From the NCBI GenBank assembly GCA_947259235.1, contig CAMYLL010000048.1, forward strand, positions 1-12,519: DNA of 12,519 bases. The letters are read 5' to 3'. Each line of letters begins with the position of its first letter. Positions within the stretch are counted from its first letter, which is position 1. The position numbers and the translations under genes are program-made. The notes beneath the pieces were generated by a model that worked only from the letters and a program-made list of their open reading frames with translations, searched no databases and was not told where the DNA came from. Of the stretch, positions 7,898 through 12,519 are shown piece by piece. The DNA is from an uncultured Pseudodesulfovibrio sp. Its GTDB lineage: Bacteria; Desulfobacterota; Desulfovibrionia; Desulfovibrionales; Desulfovibrionaceae.

Positions 7898-9169
7898 TCA
7901 GAAGGTTTGCGCCCTGTCCGGGCCGACGGAAACGATACCGACCTTGACGCCGGTGATTTCCTCGATCCGACGCAGATAGCTCACGGCGTTGGCCGGAAGA
8001 TCGCCCCAGGAACGGGCGGAGGAGATATCCTCGTCCCAGCCGGGCATGGACTCGTAGACCGGCGTGACATGGGCCATGCCGTTCTGCTCCTGCGGCGGGT
8101 AGGCCAGGGTCTCGCCCCGGTACTCATAGGCCACGCAGAGCTTGATTTCCTTGAGGCCGGAGAGCACGTCGAGCTTGGTGATGGCCAGCTCGGTCGGGCC
8201 ATTGAGCCGCACCGATTCCTTGAGCACCACCAGATCGAGCCAGCCGCAGCGGCGCTTGCGCCCGGTGGTGGCGCCGAACTCGTGCCCCTTGGACTGCAGG
8301 TACTCGCCATCGGCGTCCAGCAGCTCTGTGGGGAAGGGACCGCCGCCCACGCGGGTTGTGTAGGCCTTGACGATGGCCACGATGCGATGCAGATCGCGCG
8401 GGGAACACCCCGAGCCGGACGCCGCGTTGGCAGTGACCGTATTGCTCGAAGTGACGAAAGGATAGGTTCCGTGGTCGATGTCCAGGTGCGTGCCCTGCGC
8501 GCCTTCAAAGAGGACCAGCCCGTCTTTCTGCGCCTCCTGAATGGCCGTGGAGACATCGCCCAGATAGGGGACGAGCCGCTCGGTAAAGGGCATGACCTCG
8601 GCGAACACCGCTTCAGGGTCCATCGGCTCCGTATCGTAGAGATGCTTGAAAAGGACGTTCTTCTCCTCAAGGGCCTTGCCGATCTTCTCGCGCAGCAGCT
8701 TGGGGTCCGCAAAGTCACCGGCCCGGATGCCGCAGCGCTGCATCTTGTCCTCGTAGCAGGGACCGATGCCGCGTCCGGTGGTGCCGATCTTCTTGGCCTC
8801 GCTCTTGACGGTCTCGCGGGCAGCGTCGATGAGCCGGTGATAGGGCATGATGACGTGCGTCTTCTTGCTGATCATCATGCGCTTGGCCGAGACGTCGAGC
8901 CCCTTGGCCGCCAGCTTGTCCAGCTCCTGGCAGAAGACCGCCGGATCGAGAACCACGCCGTTGCCGATGAGGCAGAGCTTGCCCGGATGCAGGACGCCTG
9001 AGGGAATCAGGTGCAGGATGCACTGCTCACCGTCGACGACCAGGGTATGACCGGCATTATTGCCGCCCTGGAAACGGACGATGGCGTTTGCCTGCTCGGC
9101 CAGGATATCAACGATCTTGCCCTTGCCTTCGTCTCCCCACTGAGAGCCGAAAACTACTATATTGGCCAT
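7898..9169 (-). CDS. purA: Adenylosuccinate synthetase
   Basis: A 423-residue protein, normal length. It catalyses IMP + aspartate + GTP to adenylosuccinate, the first committed step to AMP, in the cytoplasm. Signatures are WGDEGKGK (11-18, with catalytic Asp13), NNAGHT (37-42, catalytic His41), GTTGRGIGP (129-137), [17 protein letters not shown] (221-237), [10 protein letters not shown] (301-310) and TKLDVL (331-336). The start [10 protein letters not shown] is fixed by similarity and by AGGAG nine bases upstream. The reading frame does not stop upstream: it runs on in frame through the preceding gene to 9685. Ribosomes starting there could make a 595-residue fusion. PurA itself does not need that extension. 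holB follows after 14 bases. Confidence 0.96.
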   Translation of the reverse strand: MANIVVFGSQWGDEGKGKIVDILAEQANAIVRFQGGNNAGHTLVVDGEQCILHLIPSGVLHPGKLCLIGNGVVLDPAVFCQELDKLAAKGLDVSAKRMMISKKTHVIMPYHRLIDAARETVKSEAKKIGTTGRGIGPCYEDKMQRCGIRAGDFADPKLLREKIGKALEEKNVLFKHLYDTEPMDPEAVFAEVMPFTERLVPYLGDVSTAIQEAQKDGLVLFEGAQGTHLDIDHGTYPFVTSSNTVTANAASGSGCSPRDLHRIVAIVKAYTTRVGGGPFPTELLDADGEYLQSKGHEFGATTGRKRRCGWLDLVVLKESVRLNGPTELAITKLDVLSGLKEIKLCVAYEYRGETLAYPPQEQNGMAHVTPVYESMPGWDEDISSARSWGDLPANAVSYLRRIEEITGVKVGIVSVGPDRAQTF

Positions 9170-9685
9170 GTAATGCTCCTTGAAGAACCGGGAACGCGCC
9201 CGGCGTGAATTGCGCGCACAAACGGTTATCTTCCGTAAGTATAAACCCGCGCGACTGTCAACTATCTCAGGGATGTTAAAGTCTTTCTTCTTTTTCGGCT
9301 GGAGGGTGAGGAGCTTGCCCTTGCGGTCCTCTTTTTCCTGCACGGGCGGGACCTCGCTCGGGCCGGACTCCGCCTCGGACCGGGACGCCCCCTTGACGCC
9401 ACGCAGGGATGCCTCGGGCGCGGTGAGCGCCGTCAGATCGATGTCGGCATGGGGATCGCCAGGCATGCGTGACTGTGCCCAATTATAGTTAAAAAGCTGA
9501 TTCTTGATCCGAATAGACTGAATCAGATTAAAGATCAGCACAGCCTCCTCCCACCGCTTGGTGGGCTCGAAGCGGCGCACCTTCTCCGCGTACTTCTCCC
9601 ACAGGCTCATGAGCGAGGCTTCATCATAGGCGTTGATCTGCCTGGCGAGCTTGACCAGCGCCTTTTCCATATAACTCTCTGACAT
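9170..9685 (-). CDS. Unknown helical protein, lacking its own stop and open into purA
   Basis: The start at 9685 has AAGGA about 7 bases upstream. Residues 1-75 ([20 protein letters not shown] onward) are predicted helical, with [22 protein letters not shown] and [11 protein letters not shown]. They are followed by an acidic, low-complexity segment (about 76-130) and a basic KKKKD patch. I recognise no function; this looks like a small protein typical of Desulfovibrio relatives, but that is from memory. After codon ~135 the frame continues without a stop to the purA ATG. That tail uses codons such as ATA and TTA, which are rare in the neighbours, and looks like intergenic DNA. One extra base in the A-run at 9291-9295 would give a stop at 9276-9278, so the true end may be there. 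Either a single-base deletion or a sequence error could explain the fusion. Confidence 0.6.
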
Positions 9686-9738
9686 GTATATTCCTTGAAA
9701 CAGATTCTCGACATTGGCCTGAACATGCGTGCAGGGTC

Positions 9739-9752
9739 CGGCACGCGTGCCG
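9739..9752. promoter_or_regulatory. Perfect 14-base palindrome upstream of the unknown gene/purA/holB cluster
   Basis: CGGCACGCGTGCCG is fully self-complementary. Flanking GGTC and GACC extend it into a longer hairpin with one bulged base. It lies about 55-70 bases before the start at 9685. It could be an operator, or an RNA hairpin in the leader. No T-run follows on the minus strand, so it is not an ordinary terminator, and no known regulator consensus was recognised. Confidence 0.35.
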
Positions 9753-9791
9753 CGACCTCCCCCATACCAAAAACATCACCGGCCCGCCACG

Positions 9792-9820
9792 CTAAAACGG
9801 TCCCGGCATCCCCCGGACCG
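9792..9820 (-). terminator. Probable terminator of the large receptor gene
   Basis: On the minus strand, about 40 bases after the receptor stop codon, CGGTCC and GGACCG pair (6 bp). Two further GG/CC pairs follow beyond one bulged base, with a 6-base loop. TTTTAG follows. The T-tract is short, so this is a moderate candidate. It separates the receptor from the unknown gene/purA cluster downstream on the same strand. Confidence 0.45.
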
Positions 9821-9860
9821 CAGGCTGCAACTCGGGGAAGGCGGTTACAGCGGCCTCAGG

Positions 9861-12320
9861 CTAATAAATGCCACGCTCGTTGAAAAAGGAACTGTACTTC
9901 TGATCCACACCCTTGATGTGCTTGAGCAGCCAGTCCTTGAGGAAGTTCATGACCTCCATGGTCACCGAGGACTTGCCGGACAAAATCTTGGATTCAAACT
10001 CCAGCACCGTATCCACGAACTTCTTGTGGTGCGACACGTGGTTGAGCATGCCCGCATAGCCGTGCTCCTCGAACAGGGCCTCCTCGCTTGAGAAATGGAA
10101 CACCGTGTAATCCTTGAGCTCTTCAAGCACCTTGGCCGTGGCCTCCAGCCCCTTGCCCGAGCGCATGGCGCTGTGCAGCTTGTTTATGAGGTTGATGAGC
10201 CCCAGGTGCTGCTCGTCGACCTCGCGAATATTGACGGAAAGATCATCGGTCCACTGCATGATGCCCCCCGAATCCGCCGCCTTGAGGCCGGAACGATCGG
10301 ACTGCTTGCGCTTCGGTGCGCCGGGAGCTGTTTTTTGCGCGGGTTTCGATGCTGATTTGGACGCAGACGCGGGCGCAGTTTTAGGAGCTGCTTTGGGCGT
10401 AGGGGCTTTCTCCACCCTCTCGGCACTTTTTTTCTTCTCCGTCCTCTCGACCCGGTGCTCCTGCACTCCTGCGTCACCGGCGGTCATATCGCGGATGACG
10501 CCGTCCAGGTCGGCGGCCATGGCGGCCATGGCGTCCAAGGCCTGGGCAGCCCGGGTCATACCCTGAGCCGTCTCAAAGGCGATGCGGGTGACGTCGGTCA
10601 CGGCCTGGTTGATTTCCTCGCTGGCCGCAGACTGCTGCTCAGAGGCGGTGGCGATGGATTCCACCTGGCTGGCGGTCTCGCCGACGATGGACACGATTTC
10701 GGCCATGAACTGACCGGACTCGTTGGCCGACGCCGTGGATTTGACGATATCCTGCACCGAGGTCTCAACGGCCTTGATATTTTCCCTGGCCTGAGTCTGA
10801 ATCCTGGAGACCGCGTCGCCGACTTCCTTGGTGGCCTGCATGGTCTTCTCGGCCAGCTTGCGGACCTCATCGGCGACAACGGCAAAGCCGCGTCCGGCGT
10901 CCCCGGCCCGGGCGGCCTCAATGGCCGCGTTGAGCGCCAGCAGGTTGGTCTGGTCCGCTATGTCGGTGACCACGTTCATGATCTTGCCGATGTTCTGGGC
11001 CTGACTGCCCAGCTCGCCCATGCTCGTGTTGAGAGCCAGGATCTGATCCTTGATGGCGTCGATTGAAAGCACGGCGGCGCGCACGCCCTCCGCCCCGGTT
11101 TTGGCGTTGGCCCGGGCCCGGTCGGCAGACTCCGCCGCGCTGGAGGCGTTGCGTGCGACTTCGAGCACGGTGGCGTTCATCTCCTCCATGGCCGTGGCCG
11201 TCTCGGCCATACGGTCACGCTGAATGTCGGTCCCGTGATTGACCTCGTCCACCTGGGTTGCCAGCTGGGCCACGGAGGCGGCCACATCGCGTGAGATGCC
11301 GCTCGCCTTGGAGGCGGCGCGGCTCATGGTGTCGAGCAGTTCCCGAACCTGGGCCTGCTGCTCGTTGGCTCGGGTCACGGCTTGCTTGGCCTCGGCCGCG
11401 CTCTTCTCGGCCTCGCGTCCCCGGATTTCCACCTGGCTCATGTTTACTTCGAGATTTCCCACCATGGTCACGATGGCGTTTTTGAGGTCGAGCAGTTCCT
11501 CGGTATACCGGCCGGTGATCTCTGCCTTATACTCGCCGTCTGCCACGGCCATGGCATACGCCTTGAGATTGTGCAGCGGGGTGGTCAGCTTGGAGTTCAG
11601 ATTATAGAGAACGACAAGAAGGATCAGAATACCCAGACCGACACAGATGAATTGGCTGACAAGCAATATGGAGACCCGGCTCTCGGATTCTTTCTGCATC
11701 ATGGCCACGGCCGCGTTCATGGCCTTGAATACGGCATCGCTCTGGGTCATGAGGGCAGCCACGTCCGGGCTACCCGACGACACACCCTGCTCGACCTGCG
11801 CCCTGTAGACTTTCCACTGCTGGCGAACCTTGGCAAGTTGAGCGCGGACCGCCTCGCCCGCCCCTGGGAGTGAGGCCGTGGGGCCGTCAATCTTCAGGTC
11901 CAACGACGAGAAGGCATAGATCGTGGAATTGTTGCCGGTCAGGTAAGGCTGGTTCGGCGTCATGAAGTCAGCCGTGACGCCAACATCCGAAGCGCTGGTG
12001 AACTGCAGATCACGGGCCTGGGATTTGACGATGCTGTAGAGCGACAGCGCGGGAAGGAAATCCATGTACGCCTGTGTCGCGCGTTGCAGGTCCATTTCAT
12101 CATAGATTGCCTGAGCCGTGCCCTCATTCGGGAAGGCGCCGTTCTCGAAGGTCAGTGTCCCGAAGTTTGTCTCCAAAGTGCCCGGAGCGGGTTTGAAGTC
12201 CGCTGCGGACTGTTGCACCTCCGGTGTGAACAAAGGAGTGGCAAGGCTGTCGTCTTCCGCGTACGCGTTGTTCATCAGTGCGGTCGCAGCGAAAAATGTC
12301 AAAGTGATTCTGCAAAACAT
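9861..12320 (-). CDS. Chimeric receptor: DUF1254 fragment, MCP signalling domain, C-terminal hemerythrin (DcrH-like)
   Basis: An 819-residue protein with GGAGG 5-6 bases before the start. Residues 1-21 are a signal peptide ending AYA before ED. Residues ~40-148 match the first part of DUF1254 ([60 protein letters not shown]). The match stops abruptly at DLKIDGPT, and the rest of DUF1254 and DUF1214 is absent. From ~150 the sequence becomes a PilJ-like helical sensor fragment, then a TM segment (218-240), HAMP (~241-293) and a long MCP coiled coil. The coiled-coil hairpin tip includes [20 protein letters not shown] (457-476). An Ala/Lys/Pro linker (~613-685) leads to hemerythrin (687-815), with all seven ligands: H705, H742, E746, H761, H765, H801, D806. 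Known relatives such as Desulfovibrio DcrH sense O2 or redox state and signal through CheA/CheW. Cleavage of the signal peptide would leave a single-TM receptor with a novel periplasmic part. Confidence 0.88.
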   Translation of the reverse strand: MFCRITLTFFAATALMNNAYAEDDSLATPLFTPEVQQSAADFKPAPGTLETNFGTLTFENGAFPNEGTAQAIYDEMDLQRATQAYMDFLPALSLYSIVKSQARDLQFTSASDVGVTADFMTPNQPYLTGNNSTIYAFSSLDLKIDGPTASLPGAGEAVRAQLAKVRQQWKVYRAQVEQGVSSGSPDVAALMTQSDAVFKAMNAAVAMMQKESESRVSILLVSQFICVGLGILILLVVLYNLNSKLTTPLHNLKAYAMAVADGEYKAEITGRYTEELLDLKNAIVTMVGNLEVNMSQVEIRGREAEKSAAEAKQAVTRANEQQAQVRELLDTMSRAASKASGISRDVAASVAQLATQVDEVNHGTDIQRDRMAETATAMEEMNATVLEVARNASSAAESADRARANAKTGAEGVRAAVLSIDAIKDQILALNTSMGELGSQAQNIGKIMNVVTDIADQTNLLALNAAIEAARAGDAGRGFAVVADEVRKLAEKTMQATKEVGDAVSRIQTQARENIKAVETSVQDIVKSTASANESGQFMAEIVSIVGETASQVESIATASEQQSAASEEINQAVTDVTRIAFETAQGMTRAAQALDAMAAMAADLDGVIRDMTAGDAGVQEHRVERTEKKKSAERVEKAPTPKAAPKTAPASASKSASKPAQKTAPGAPKRKQSDRSGLKAADSGGIMQWTDDLSVNIREVDEQHLGLINLINKLHSAMRSGKGLEATAKVLEELKDYTVFHFSSEEALFEEHGYAGMLNHVSHHKKFVDTVLEFESKILSGKSSVTMEVMNFLKDWLLKHIKGVDQKYSSFFNERGIY

Positions 12321-12399
12321 TTTATTCCTCCATTATTCCAGGCCACGCCTACCGTTACGGTCGTCGCGACATTTGGTGATTGCTCCTACGGGATTTGAT

Positions 12400-12430
12400 G
12401 CGAGACGCCCGCTCCAGCCGTGCGTCTCGC
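12400..12430. repeat. 9-bp inverted repeat upstream of the receptor gene
   Basis: GCGAGACGC and GCGTCTCGC are perfect arms around a 13-base loop, 80 bases before the receptor start. Neither strand carries a T-run after it, so it is unlikely to be a simple terminator. GAACCAAA occurs twice close by (12438-12445 and 12463-12470, 25 bases apart), and TTTGGTG lies on the other side. The rest of the 12321-12519 stretch shows no gene; it should hold the receptor promoter, but no clear -35/-10 pair is visible. Confidence 0.4.
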
Positions 12431-12519
12431 GGGGATGGAACCAAACAGCCCTAACTCGGGTTGAACCAAATCGCGCTGGTATAGGCGCGCTCCTCCGTCG
12501 TTATTGGCACCTCGTTATT

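Noticed and set aside
9224..9255. TTGACA followed by TATACT on the minus strand, upstream of purA
   Set aside because: Both hexamers match well, but the spacer is only 12 bases, too short for a standard promoter; no better pairing was found.
9285..9297. A-rich stretch as a programmed -1 frameshift site
   Set aside because: The heptamer is G AAA AAG rather than A AAA AAG in the reading frame, and no clear downstream structure was seen; a lost base is simpler.
12504..12519. TTGGCAC-N4-TTATT, resembling a sigma54 promoter, at the right edge
   Set aside because: The -12 GC is missing and the downstream gene is outside the window.

Overview
The window looks like a chromosomal segment of a GC-rich deltaproteobacterium, most likely a sulfate reducer of the Desulfovibrio/Pseudodesulfovibrio group. 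This is inferred from three things: a DcrH-like chemotaxis receptor carrying a C-terminal hemerythrin domain, a second free-standing bacteriohemerythrin, and the overall protein flavour. No ribosomal RNA or other decisive marker is present. It is mostly housekeeping DNA. There is no CRISPR array, integrase, transposase or prophage gene.

Layout: the 3' part of a tRNA-like sequence with a Cys (GCA) anticodon and a long variable arm is at 1-56. A minus-strand block follows: a strong terminator (183-213), an exported DsbA-like thioredoxin-fold protein (244-876), a two-domain PlsC + OlsB-like acyltransferase resembling OlsF (945-2804), and a small protein of unknown function (2942-3283). A divergent intergenic region leads into a plus-strand block: bacteriohemerythrin (3441-3875), groES-groEL (4094-6084) with an upstream promoter and a strong terminator, and a small ABM-type monooxygenase-like protein (6194-6520). 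The last gene converges, with overlapping stop codons, on a second minus-strand block: GNAT acetyltransferase (6517-7011), holB (7044-7883), purA (7898-9169), a helical protein of unknown function (9170-9685) and a large receptor (9861-12320).

The genes join protein folding (GroESL), periplasmic thiol chemistry, aminolipid synthesis, purine synthesis, the replication clamp loader and oxygen/diiron biology. The two hemerythrin proteins fit an anaerobe that must sense or bind O2.

The most unusual item is the 819-residue receptor. Its first ~148 residues are a signal peptide plus the first part of a DUF1254 domain. At one sharp point this joins the latter half of an MCP sensor region, followed by TM, HAMP, MCP signalling and hemerythrin domains. 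It looks like a gene fusion in which a DUF1254 gene start replaced the normal receptor N-terminus. Other points worth checking are the missing stop codon between the upstream gene and purA, a His-to-Gln change at an iron-ligand position of the free bacteriohemerythrin, and the class II-like Cys-anticodon tRNA at the left edge.
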